Made by a program: the position numbers and the translations under genes. A stretch of 5,221 nucleotides of DNA, from the NCBI GenBank assembly GCA_028292785.1, contig JAQGLQ010000401.1, positions 1-5,221 on the forward strand, written 5' to 3'. This DNA comes from Noviherbaspirillum sp. GTDB taxonomy: Bacteria > Pseudomonadota > Gammaproteobacteria > Burkholderiales > Burkholderiaceae. This document shows positions 1 to 5,221 of the stretch, piece after piece (the first letter of the stretch is position 1; each line of letters begins with the position of its first letter). The notes beneath the pieces were generated by a model. The model searched no databases, had not been told where the DNA came from, and saw only the letters and a list, made by a program, of their open reading frames with translations.

Positions 1-104
1 AGACGATGGCCGCGTCGAAAAAACGGGAAGAGTTCGAGGCGGATATCAAGCGCAAACTGGAGGCGGGAGAGAATACGCTCGATTTGCTCGGCCTGAATAG
101 CTAG
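1..104 (+). CDS. C-terminal end of an unidentified protein, tentatively RraA-like family (5' partial)
   Basis: Reading frame 3 is open from the window edge to a TAG at 102-104 and encodes about 33 residues. The start lies outside the window. The segment is charged and helical (SKKREEFEADIKRK), followed by LEAGENTLDLLGL. A tail of the form 'R-x-L-x-A-G-E-x-x-L-D-x-x-G-L' is reminiscent of the end of RraA-like/4-carboxy-4-hydroxy-2-oxoadipate aldolase proteins, some of which act in aromatic catabolism. That match comes from memory of the family and only a short tail is visible, so the function is a weak inference. The other two forward frames also stay open until near here, but frame 3 has the most protein-like composition. 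The gene converges on the leftward operon across the repeat-rich region 105-382. Confidence 0.5.
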   Translation, partial: TMAASKKREEFEADIKRKLEAGENTLDLLGLNS

Positions 105-112
105 TATTGATC

Positions 113-141
113 AGAGCGCTTTTCTAATTAGAAGAGGGGTC
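113..141 (+). repeat. Left terminal inverted repeat
   Basis: This 29-bp arm pairs with 339-367 with three mismatches, at arm positions 4, 13 and 20. It begins 8 bp after the stop codon of the upstream gene. Confidence 0.7.
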
Positions 142-167
142 ACGCAGCCCCGGGAACCGGTTGCGTG
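141..167. repeat. Short hairpin inside the element
   Basis: CACGCAGCC (141-149) pairs with GGTTGCGTG (159-167), giving 9 bp including one G-U, around a 9-nt loop. It starts 36 bp after the TAG of the plus-strand gene and has no T-run after it, so a role as a factor-independent terminator is doubtful. Confidence 0.45.
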
Positions 168-173
168 CCGATA

Positions 174-263
174 CCTCCGTCTTTCCCGCGAATGCGGGAA
201 TCCATAAGCCGGCTGATATCGGGAACTCACTATGGATTCCCGCTTTCGCGGGAAAGACGGAGG
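174..263. repeat. dRS3-like inverted repeat pair
   Basis: Arms 174-206 and 231-263 (33 bp each) are inverted copies matching at 32 of 33 positions around a 24-nt loop. Each arm carries its own small palindrome: TTTCCC-N8-GGGAAT at 182-201 and ATTCCC-N8-GGGAAA at 236-255. This resembles the dRS3 core of Neisseria (ATTCCC-N8-GGGAAT) and the widely dispersed 'ATTCCCGCGAAAGCGGGAAT' repeats of other proteobacteria. As RNA from either strand it would form a very stable long hairpin, so it could insulate or terminate the two convergent transcripts. Confidence 0.75.
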
Positions 264-338
264 TTTATTTGCCGTACCATGTGCATCCATCCGAAACCCC
301 GCTACATCCTTGCACTGCATCTCTTCTGGCTTGAATGC

Positions 339-367
339 GACCCCTCTACTAATTCGAAAAGCGTTCT
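339..367 (-). repeat. Right terminal inverted repeat
   Basis: This is the inverted partner of 113-141. It lies 15 bp beyond the stop codon of the leftward operon, so it would be transcribed with that operon's 3' end. Confidence 0.7.
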
Positions 368-382
368 AAAAACGCCCGCGGT

Positions 383-1441
383 TCACTTCCCTTTTCTATT
401 GACGATTTCTTCGAAGTTCCTGATCCACTTTTCGCTCATGTCGAGATAAACGGCCGGGTCCACGAACGTCAGGCTCTGGTTCTTCAGCGGCGATTCGATC
501 TTGTTCGTGGTCGGGATATAGGATCGCTTCGCCAGCATCTCCTGGCCTTCGGTCAGCATGAAATCGTAGAACAGCAGCGCCGCATGCGGATGCGGGGCCC
601 GCCTTTGCAATCCCATCGAGACGAACTGGGAGATGGCTGGCGGGATGATGAAGGAATCGATCGGCGTTCCTTTCTGCTTCAGCTGTTCGGGTGAATAGTT
701 GTAAATCGTCAGCGCAAGCGGCACTTCGCCGGAGCCGACCAGGTTGGCTAGCAGGGAATGGCCCTTGCGAACCGATATGCCGTTGGTCGCAACGATATCC
801 CTGAACAGCTTCTCGCCTTTTTCCTTGCCCAGTTCCTGGGTCAGCGCGGCGAACCAGTGCTCGTCGGCCGCTTCGATCCCGAGCTGTCCTTTCCATTTCG
901 GGTCGAGCAGATCGTGATAGCTTTTCGGCAGGTCTTCCTTTCTGATTTTCTCGGTGTTATAGGCCTGGACGTACACGTCGAGCGTGGTGCCCACCCATTC
1001 CTTGTGCGCCGCAACGGCCTGCGGCAGCAGGTCGGCGTGATGCGGCGAATTCACTTTCTGCAGCAATTTCTCGCGATGCAGGGCTTCCATTTGCGGCGCG
1101 CTGGTTTCGACGATATCGACTTCGTACTTCCCGGCGCGCGCTTCCGTCAGGACCCGCTGCAGCACATTTTCGCCGCTCGAGCGCCACATCTTGACCTTGA
1201 TCCCGTACTTCTTCGAAAACGCATCGACCACCGGACCGATGTCCGTCCGGCTCTGATAGTAAGTCAATTCGCCTTCCCGCTTTGCCCCCTCGACCAGTTT
1301 CTGTTGCCGGTCTTCCTTCTGATACAGGGCGATCTCCGCGACCTGCCGCGACCCCGACTGCGCGCTTGCGGGAATCGTGCCTGCTGCGCCGAGCGCCGCG
1401 AGTGCCGCGGCGATGCAAACCTTTGGAAATGATACGAACAT
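383..1441 (-). CDS. Periplasmic ABC-transporter solute-binding protein (SBP_bac_6/8, iron/organic-anion type)
   Basis: This 352-residue exported binding protein would capture a substrate in the periplasm for an ABC importer. The ATG at 1441 is chosen because AAGGGG lies 5 bp upstream; an in-frame GTG at 1474 adds 11 residues (MRHKLSKKGDG) that spoil the signal peptide. Residues 1-27 form a Sec signal (K7, hydrophobic 8-21, ASA cleavage site before Q28). The mature part shows the family pattern: EGAKREGELTYYQS (51-64), VDIVETSAPQM (108-118), AYNTEKI (160-166) and LLDPKWKGQLGIE (178-190), a hallmark of this fold group. The paired tyrosines typical of FbpA-type ferric binders are not evident (only IYNY), so iron is not assured as the ligand. 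It is the last gene of the operon, 57 bp after the bicupin gene. No permease or ATPase gene is in the window. Confidence 0.88.
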   Translation of the reverse strand: MFVSFPKVCIAAALAALGAAGTIPASAQSGSRQVAEIALYQKEDRQQKLVEGAKREGELTYYQSRTDIGPVVDAFSKKYGIKVKMWRSSGENVLQRVLTEARAGKYEVDIVETSAPQMEALHREKLLQKVNSPHHADLLPQAVAAHKEWVGTTLDVYVQAYNTEKIRKEDLPKSYHDLLDPKWKGQLGIEAADEHWFAALTQELGKEKGEKLFRDIVATNGISVRKGHSLLANLVGSGEVPLALTIYNYSPEQLKQKGTPIDSFIIPPAISQFVSMGLQRRAPHPHAALLFYDFMLTEGQEMLAKRSYIPTTNKIESPLKNQSLTFVDPAVYLDMSEKWIRNFEEIVNRKGK

Positions 1442-1446
1442 ACCGT

Positions 1447-1452
1447 CCCCTT
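1447..1452 (-). promoter_or_regulatory. Ribosome binding site of the solute-binding protein gene
   Basis: The minus strand reads AAGGGG followed by ACGGT and ATG. This supports the start at 1441 over the GTG at 1474. Confidence 0.7.
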
Positions 1453-1498
1453 TCTTGCTTAGCTTGTGGCGCACGAAACACGGAACTCCCGCAGAGTC

Positions 1499-2590
1499 TC
1501 ACTCGGGAATGTTGAACTTCGACATGCGTACTTCGAAGCCGAACTTCTCGGATGCTTCCCTGAACAGCTGCGCGATGCGCGGCGACTGATCCTCGTACTC
1601 GATCTGGGCGCCGCCCATCTTTACGCTGGTCGAGACACCGCCGAACAGCGACTTGCGCTTGCTCTCGGTGAACGGATAGCGCAGGCTGCCGTATGCGGTG
1701 GCAAGGTAGCGCGCGGGCGTCGGCGAGGTATTGAAGTGCTGATGGAACATCTGGTCGGGCGGCGCGAACACCGTGCCATGCTTCCAGTTCACGCGCACGA
1801 ATTCCTGGTCGCCTTCATACCAGAGCAGCGAATAGCCGTGCCCCGTCACGCACATCACGTGGAAGTCGGCATCGTGCCGGTGCGCCTTCTTGTAAGTCCC
1901 CACCGGCATTTCCGAGAGATGCGCATGCATGGTACCGTCGGCGAGGACGAAGATGATGTTCTTGCCCCCGGCGCCGCGCTCGGCCCACTCCTGCAGCTCG
2001 ATCTCGGCGAGGTCGGGTACGAAGTTGGTTTCCCACATGTGGTTGCCGGGGCGGACCGGGATGAAATCGCCTTCGCCGTCGAAGTATTTTCCGCTGCCCA
2101 TGCGCTCGCCGAAATTCCACGGATTGTTGAACACGAAGTCATCGTTGTGAAACATGTTCAGCACCGCCGGCAAACTGGTGGTGGCAACCATGCGCGCCTT
2201 TTCCGCGCCGCTGCCGTTGAAATGGCGATATTTCGCATTCAAGGGAATCGCGAACAGGCTGCCCGGCCCCCACTCGAAGCTTTGCTTTCGTCCCCCCATG
2301 CTTTCGATCGTCGTGCTGCCGCGTCCGGCCAGCACGTACACCACTTCCTCGTACAGGTGCTGTTGCGGCGAGGTCGACCCGCCGGGCGGGATTTCAAGCA
2401 GGAACATGGAGATGAAGTCGCCGCGGCCCTTCAGATGCACCGCCGCGCCGTCCACGCCGAAGCGCGCCCACGGCTTGGGCGACACCTCGAACAGGTCCAC
2501 CCCGAAATCCTCATGCACCGGCACGCCTTCGCTGCTTATCCACTCGAGATAAGGGTCGCGCATCAAGTTAGGCTTCGCAGCATTTTCCAT
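1499..2590 (-). CDS. Two-domain cupin protein (bicupin), function unknown
   Basis: This 363-residue protein has two cupin barrels and no signal peptide, so it is cytosolic. Cupin 1 motif 1 spans about 70-91 (PGGSTSPQQHLYEEVVYVLAGRG), with Gln76, His78, Glu81 and Glu82; motif 2 is 110-125 with Pro116, His123 and Asn125. Cupin 2 motif 1 is 231-252 with His237, His239 and His244; motif 2 is 272-287 with His283, His285 and Asn287. The layout recalls gentisate 1,2-dioxygenase-like bicupins, but overall similarity to that enzyme is not obvious. I recall some databases naming similar cupins 'ethanolamine ammonia lyase-activating protein', which would fit its EutA-like neighbour; this is memory, not evidence in the sequence. 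In cupin 1 the usual first His of HxH is Gln. The start is fixed by AAGGAG 8 bp upstream. The gene lies 45 bp after the EutA-like gene, in the same operon. It could be an oxygenase, an isomerase or a sensor. Confidence 0.85.
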   Translation of the reverse strand: MENAAKPNLMRDPYLEWISSEGVPVHEDFGVDLFEVSPKPWARFGVDGAAVHLKGRGDFISMFLLEIPPGGSTSPQQHLYEEVVYVLAGRGSTTIESMGGRKQSFEWGPGSLFAIPLNAKYRHFNGSGAEKARMVATTSLPAVLNMFHNDDFVFNNPWNFGERMGSGKYFDGEGDFIPVRPGNHMWETNFVPDLAEIELQEWAERGAGGKNIIFVLADGTMHAHLSEMPVGTYKKAHRHDADFHVMCVTGHGYSLLWYEGDQEFVRVNWKHGTVFAPPDQMFHQHFNTSPTPARYLATAYGSLRYPFTESKRKSLFGGVSTSVKMGGAQIEYEDQSPRIAQLFREASEKFGFEVRMSKFNIPE

Positions 2591-2598
2591 CGGCGTTT

Positions 2599-2604
2599 CT
2601 CCTT
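2599..2604 (-). promoter_or_regulatory. Ribosome binding site of the bicupin gene
   Basis: The minus strand reads AAGGAG, then 8 nt, then ATG at 2590. It is a strong site, implying that the gene is translated independently of the upstream cistron. Confidence 0.75.
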
Positions 2605-2635
2605 CATGCGGTATGCGGATCGTTGGCCGCCGATA

Positions 2636-4225
2636 TCATCCGGCTGGCGTGAACAAGAGCGATTTGATCACCACAGGGACCACCATCGCTGACTCGACCA
2701 TCGCGCCGATATCGACAAAATCGAGTTCCTCGAGCTGTACGCCGTCAATCGAGATGACGGGGCGGATCACCTGCAATTCATATTCGAGAATGTTGCCGAG
2801 CGTCCTGCCGACATCGCCGTCGACCATCACGATCAGCGGAGACGGGCCGGTGCCGTCGATCGCGACTGCGATTCCCTGGGCCAGCTTGCGCAAGGCCGCG
2901 TAATGCGGGTCGCCGCGCCACCTGATCGCCACCGCCACGGTCCGCTCGTCGTCGAGATCGAGACGCTTGCGCGCCGCCCGCAGTGCGTCGGTCACTTCGG
3001 CCGCCGTGAATTCCTTCGAAAAATCGACCTGCGGGAATACCACCGGCACGTTATGCACCGGCAGTTCCGCCCGGCGCGAGACGTGAATCGTTTTTCCGCT
3101 TACCTGCACGGTGAACTGCGACGCCCCGATGACGGTCGCGCGTATCCCGTTGCCGGGATCGGCCACCCTGGCGTCGATGCGGCCTGCTTCGATGGCGGCC
3201 GCGATGCGGTCCGCGAGCGGTTTCGCAATGTCGCCGAAGGTCTCGGTTTCGCGGCCATACACGTACTCCGAGACGCCGCCGGAAAAGGTGATCAGGTGCG
3301 GTCGCTCCGATAGATCGATTTCGTCGGTCAGTATCAGCTCCCTGCCGAGCGCCGACAGCGGCTCGCCGCGGATCATCGACACCAGGATGCCGGCCAGCGT
3401 GTCGACCATCTCGGACATGGCTTGCGGTGAAATCCGTCCGTCCAGCCCGAGGTCGAGACCGAGGCTGCGTGCCGCATGCCGGGCCGATTCGTCGAAACGG
3501 AGGATGCGGCCGTCCGCATCCTGCACGATCAGCCTGCCCCCTATCGCGACTGCGCAGGTGGCGGCGACCTTGCCGTTGCGGATCAGGGCGAACTTGGTGG
3601 TGCCGCCGCCGATGTCGACGTTCAGTACCGTGCGGTGCGAAGTACGGGACAGCGCCGCCGCGCCGGAGCCGTGGGCGGCGAGCATGCATTCCAGGTGATG
3701 GCCGGCGGTCGCGCACACGAATTTTCCGGACTCTTCCGCGAACAGGTGGGCGATCGCTTCCGCATTCGAGCGCTTGATCGCCTCGCCGGTCAGGATCACC
3801 GCGCCGCTGTCGATGGCATCGCGCGCCAGGCCGGCCGCCTGGTACGCCTCGTCGATGAATTGCTTCAGGCGCGTGGCATCGATCGAGTTGTCGGGCAGGA
3901 AAGGCGTCAGCAGGATCGGCGATTTCCACAGGACGGTGCGGTTGACCACCACATAACCGCTCGACAGCATCTGCGACTTGCGCTGCAGATGCACTTTCGC
4001 AAACATCAGGTGCGAGGTGGAACTGCCGATGTCGATCCCCACCGTGACCAGTTCGATGTTGTCGGTCCGCCAGATGAAATCGGCAAGGGCCTGCTTTTCC
4101 TCGTCGGTATAGTCATGGAAATGCTCGCCGTCGGCGTCATGCGCGCGCTGCACGGCCGGCATCGTCGTTTCATGCGGCGCAGCCTTGCGGCTGGTGGGAG
4201 CTTGGTGCAAATCAGGTACGTGCAT
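2636..4225 (-). CDS. EutA-family protein (ethanolamine ammonia-lyase reactivating-factor homologue), ASKHA ATPase fold
   Basis: EutA is an ATP-dependent chaperone that exchanges damaged cobalamin from ethanolamine ammonia-lyase. This 529-residue protein follows EutA along its whole length: VGIDIGSSTSHLMF (62-75, phosphate loop 1), DSGAVILTGEAIKRSNAEA (139-157), TAGHHLECMLAAHGSGA (173-189), VLNVDIGGGTTKFAL (200-214, phosphate loop 2), ITFSGGVSEYVYG (312-324, adenosine region), then RATVIGA, LPVHNVPVVFP and a VVPVVIKSL-type end. Family membership is therefore firm. E. coli EutA is about 467 residues; the extra length is mostly an N-terminal extension of about 55 residues, low in complexity at first and then acidic-helical (HFHDYTDEEKQALADFIWRT). 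The ATG at 4225 has TGGAAA 5 nt upstream; a GTG at 4390 would add 55 unlikely residues that overlap a hairpin. It is the first gene of the operon. No EutB or EutC is in the window, so its client is unknown. Confidence 0.88.
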   Translation of the reverse strand: MHVPDLHQAPTSRKAAPHETTMPAVQRAHDADGEHFHDYTDEEKQALADFIWRTDNIELVTVGIDIGSSTSHLMFAKVHLQRKSQMLSSGYVVVNRTVLWKSPILLTPFLPDNSIDATRLKQFIDEAYQAAGLARDAIDSGAVILTGEAIKRSNAEAIAHLFAEESGKFVCATAGHHLECMLAAHGSGAAALSRTSHRTVLNVDIGGGTTKFALIRNGKVAATCAVAIGGRLIVQDADGRILRFDESARHAARSLGLDLGLDGRISPQAMSEMVDTLAGILVSMIRGEPLSALGRELILTDEIDLSERPHLITFSGGVSEYVYGRETETFGDIAKPLADRIAAAIEAGRIDARVADPGNGIRATVIGASQFTVQVSGKTIHVSRRAELPVHNVPVVFPQVDFSKEFTAAEVTDALRAARKRLDLDDERTVAVAIRWRGDPHYAALRKLAQGIAVAIDGTGPSPLIVMVDGDVGRTLGNILEYELQVIRPVISIDGVQLEELDFVDIGAMVESAMVVPVVIKSLLFTPAG

Positions 4226-4303
4226 ATTGTTTTCCAGCGAAGTTGCATGAAGCGGTGATTCGTATTGGAGCGGTTCTACCGCACCCGGCTGCCTGGTCAG
4301 TTT

Positions 4304-4371
4304 GGTATGCGCCGATAGGCGGCGCCATCGCTTACTTGCGCCGCCGGCGGATCGGCACCGATGCGCATACC
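4304..4371 (-). promoter_or_regulatory. Long hairpin in the presumed leader of the EutA-like operon
   Basis: Three nested perfect stems are present: GGTATGCGC (4304-4312) with GCGCATACC (4363-4371), CGAT (4313-4316) with ATCG (4351-4354), and GGCGGCGC (4318-4325) with GCGCCGCC (4338-4345). They total 21 bp around a 12-nt loop, with a bulge on one side. The structure ends 78 bp before the ATG at 4225. No U-run follows on either strand, so it is not a standard terminator. No B12-riboswitch box was found. A regulatory leader RNA, a protein site or a chance relic are all possible. Confidence 0.5.
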
Positions 4372-4547
4372 CGAAGATGCAGCGAGCCACCTGGGCCCAT
4401 TCAAAGGAAAGCTGCCGGGTTTGCTAGAGACGACACAAGAGTTTTCTGGAAAGGCGGGTGCGGCAAGCATCGTTGTTCTACGTACCATCTGCTGCTCCGG
4501 TGTCTCCATGCATGACTGCGCCTTGATGGCGCGGCACGCGATGCTGA

Positions 4548-4576
4548 AGTATCTGTGAAGTGCCGGCAAGTCACAA
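4548..4576 (-). promoter_or_regulatory. Weak candidate sigma-70 promoter for the leftward operon
   Basis: The minus strand reads TTGTGA, then 17 nt, then GATACT; each hexamer matches its consensus at 4 of 6 positions with ideal spacing. Transcription would start near 4541 and give a leader of about 315 nt that contains the 4304-4371 hairpin. This is a pattern match only. Confidence 0.22.
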
Positions 4577-4596
4577 TACCTAAAACCTACTAGCTG

Positions 4597-4780
4597 TTAT
4601 AAGAAAATTGTATTTCCCCGGGGATGAGTCTGCGGAGAAAGTTGCACCCTGGCTGGCGCGGCACCTTCAAAGCGCAGGGTCGCAAAGTCCAGTCCCTCGA
4701 CGAAAGCATCGACGACGCGCACTGAATTCTCTTCGCTGATGTAGTCGTCTAGTCGCCGCAGCCTTATTATCAAACGCCAT
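4597..4780 (-). pseudogene. N-terminal remnant of an IS1182-like transposase
   Basis: The minus strand from 4755 down to 4648 encodes RLDDYISEENSVRVVDAF followed by VEGLDFATLRFEGAAPAR. This closely resembles the N-terminal region of IS1182-type transposases ('LDDY(V/I)xEDNPVRVIDAFVDxLDLxxLGFEGVxPAxTGRP'). The match stops just before the usual TGRP motif and the frame runs into unrelated residues and a TAA at 4597-4599. An ATG at 4780, preceded by AGGAGGT, opens a different frame (MAFDNKAAATRR), so reading from it into the homologous part needs a frameshift near 4755. A full transposase of this family has roughly 450-500 residues; about 36 recognisable residues survive, so the fragment is dead. 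The family name is recalled, not searched. Confidence 0.6.
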
Positions 4781-4796
4781 ACCTCCTATGCGCTTT

Positions 4797-4824
4797 TCAG
4801 ATATGCCTGACAGGCAGACTCTGA
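4797..4824. promoter_or_regulatory. Dyad symmetry upstream of the Rieske gene, candidate operator
   Basis: TCAGA (4797-4801) and TCTGA (4820-4824) flank TGCCTG-A-CAGGCA (4804-4816), giving a two-part inverted repeat with 11 paired positions. It is centred about 70 bp before the ATG at 4880, a usual position for a regulator site. It could equally be a leftover of the adjoining IS fragment. Confidence 0.35.
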
Positions 4825-4867
4825 CAAAATGTGCGCAACATGTTCCAAAAATGCTTTCCATACGCGT

Positions 4868-4873
4868 AGGAGA
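4868..4873 (+). promoter_or_regulatory. Ribosome binding site of the Rieske oxygenase gene
   Basis: AGGAGA stands 6 nt before the ATG at 4880 and fixes that start over the in-frame ATG at 4904. Confidence 0.75.
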
Positions 4874-4879
4874 CACGTG

Positions 4880-5221
4880 ATGCTGAAGCAGGAAGAGAAC
4901 GACATGCTGACCCGCGTCGGCAGGGGCACGCCGGCCGGCGAACTGTTGCGGCGTTACTGGCACCCGGTGGCCATGGCCGCCGAACTGAGCGAAGAAAGCC
5001 CGACCAAGGCCGTGATGCTGCTCGGCGAAAAATTGGTGGTATTCCGGCTGCCTCCCGCTGCGGGAGAATCGCAGCCGCGCTACGGCCTGATGGAAGAGCA
5101 GTGCGCCCACCGCCTTGCTTCTCTGGCGTACGGCACAGTCGACAGCGACGGCATCCGCTGTCCTTATCATGGCTGGAAATACGACCTGGCCGGCAACTGC
5201 ACCGAGCAGCCGGCCGAACCG
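4880..5221 (+). CDS. Rieske [2Fe-2S] aromatic-ring oxygenase, large subunit N-terminus (3' partial)
   Basis: The first 114 residues of a Rieske non-haem iron oxygenase are present and the gene runs off the window. The opening MLKQEENDMLTRVGRGTPAG, then ELLRRYWHPVAMAAEL, is typical of the phthalate 4,5-dioxygenase/vanillate demethylase-like group. The Rieske cluster ligands are all present: Cys75-x-His77, 16 residues, Cys94-x2-His97, within EQCAHRLASL and IRCPYHGWKYD. The following 'AGNCTEQPAEP' also fits the family. The C-terminal mononuclear iron domain (His, His, Asp/Glu) lies outside the window. Such proteins hydroxylate or demethylate aromatic substrates using electrons from a separate reductase, which is not visible. 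The start is supported by AGGAGA 6 nt upstream. It is transcribed divergently from the EutA-like operon. The exact substrate cannot be told. Confidence 0.9.
   Translation, partial: MLKQEENDMLTRVGRGTPAGELLRRYWHPVAMAAELSEESPTKAVMLLGEKLVVFRLPPAAGESQPRYGLMEEQCAHRLASLAYGTVDSDGIRCPYHGWKYDLAGNCTEQPAEP

Larger units (their letters stand above)
113..367. mobile_element. MITE-like palindromic element with terminal inverted repeats
   Basis: The 29-bp ends at 113-141 and 339-367 are inverted copies matching at 26 of 29 positions, starting AGAGCGCTTTTC on the left and AGAACGCTTTTC on the right (reverse complement). They enclose 197 bp without a convincing gene; the short ORFs through it are repeat translations of the 'PSFPRKRES' type. 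Small size, terminal inverted repeats, no transposase and an intergenic site between convergent genes fit a non-autonomous miniature element. No clear target-site duplication is visible (GTATTGATC before, AAAAACGCC after), so it may instead be an old insertion or a large bidirectional terminator or cruciform. The interior holds a smaller hairpin and a dRS3-like inverted pair. Confidence 0.55.
4226..4879. other. Divergent intergenic region, no intact gene
   Basis: These 654 bp separate the leftward EutA-like operon from the rightward Rieske gene. Overlapping ORFs of up to 90 codons on both strands (such as 4243-4515 plus and 4297-4569 minus) have no ribosome binding site and no recognisable protein. 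Contents seen: a 13-bp inverted repeat GCGGT-TCT-ACCGC at 4270-4282, a long hairpin at 4304-4371, a weak candidate promoter at 4548-4576, an A/T-rich stretch at about 4572-4617, a transposase remnant at 4597-4780 and a dyad at 4797-4824. Both transcription units must start here unless they are read from inside other genes. Confidence 0.7.

Noticed and set aside
105..382. CRISPR array
   Set aside because: The repeats are inverted and only two copies exist; there is no regular direct-repeat and spacer pattern.
165..449. Plus-strand and minus-strand ORFs through the repeat region containing 'PPSFPR(M/K)RES' peptides
   Set aside because: This peptide is the familiar translation of the dRS3-like repeat; there is no ribosome binding site and no protein family.
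1466..2692. 408-codon plus-strand ORF antisense to the bicupin
   Set aside because: It is a high-GC shadow of the real minus-strand gene; the cupin motifs and ribosome binding site support only the minus strand.
3476..4258. 260-codon plus-strand ORF antisense to the EutA-like gene
   Set aside because: It is a shadow frame; the minus strand gives a full-length EutA match.
4297..4569. 90-codon minus-strand ORF (TTG start) upstream of the EutA-like gene
   Set aside because: It has no ribosome binding site, a mixed composition and no recognisable domain, and it overlaps the 4304-4371 hairpin and an opposite ORF of similar length.
4226..4600. Cobalamin riboswitch for the EutA-like operon
   Set aside because: It was considered because EutA serves a B12 enzyme, but the conserved B12-box and core motifs were not found on the minus strand.
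4667..5170. 167-codon minus-strand ORF across the Rieske start
   Set aside because: It is antisense to the Rieske domain; only its last part overlaps the transposase remnant, and in the wrong frame.

Overview
The window looks like high-GC proteobacterial DNA, most likely a betaproteobacterium of the Burkholderiales type. This rests on GC-rich codon use, strong AGGAG-type ribosome binding sites, and an intergenic repeat of the 'TTTCCC-N8-GGGAAT' (dRS3-like) class that is common in beta- and gammaproteobacteria. The assignment is inference; nothing here fixes a genus.

Layout: (1) 1-104, the 3' end of a plus-strand gene, with a tail that resembles RraA-like/aldolase proteins (tentative). (2) 105-382, a gene-free convergent intergenic region filled with nested inverted repeats: 26/29-matching terminal repeats at 113-141 and 339-367 (a MITE-like boundary), a small hairpin at 141-167, and an inner 32/33-matching inverted pair at 174-206 and 231-263. 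(3) 383-4225, a leftward three-gene operon read in the order EutA-family ATPase (reactivating-factor homologue), two-cupin protein, periplasmic ABC-type solute-binding protein. The gaps are 45 and 57 bp, and the cupin and binding-protein genes have clear Shine-Dalgarno sites. (4) 4226-4879, a 650-bp divergent intergenic region. It holds a 21-bp long-range hairpin (4304-4371), a decayed fragment of an IS1182-like transposase (about 4597-4780, minus strand) and a 28-bp dyad (4797-4824). (5) 4880-5221, the N-terminal 114 codons of a rightward Rieske non-haem iron oxygenase of the phthalate 4,5-dioxygenase/vanillate demethylase type, cut by the window edge.

How the genes may work together: a periplasmic binding protein for uptake, a bicupin that may bind metal, and a divergent Rieske oxygenase point to a catabolic locus for an organic, perhaps aromatic, compound. 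The unexpected member is the EutA homologue. EutA normally reactivates B12-dependent ethanolamine ammonia-lyase (EutBC), but no eutB or eutC is visible here and its partner gene is a cupin. This EutA-bicupin-SBP operon facing a Rieske oxygenase is the most interesting feature of the window. Its substrate and the target of the EutA-like protein cannot be read from the sequence.
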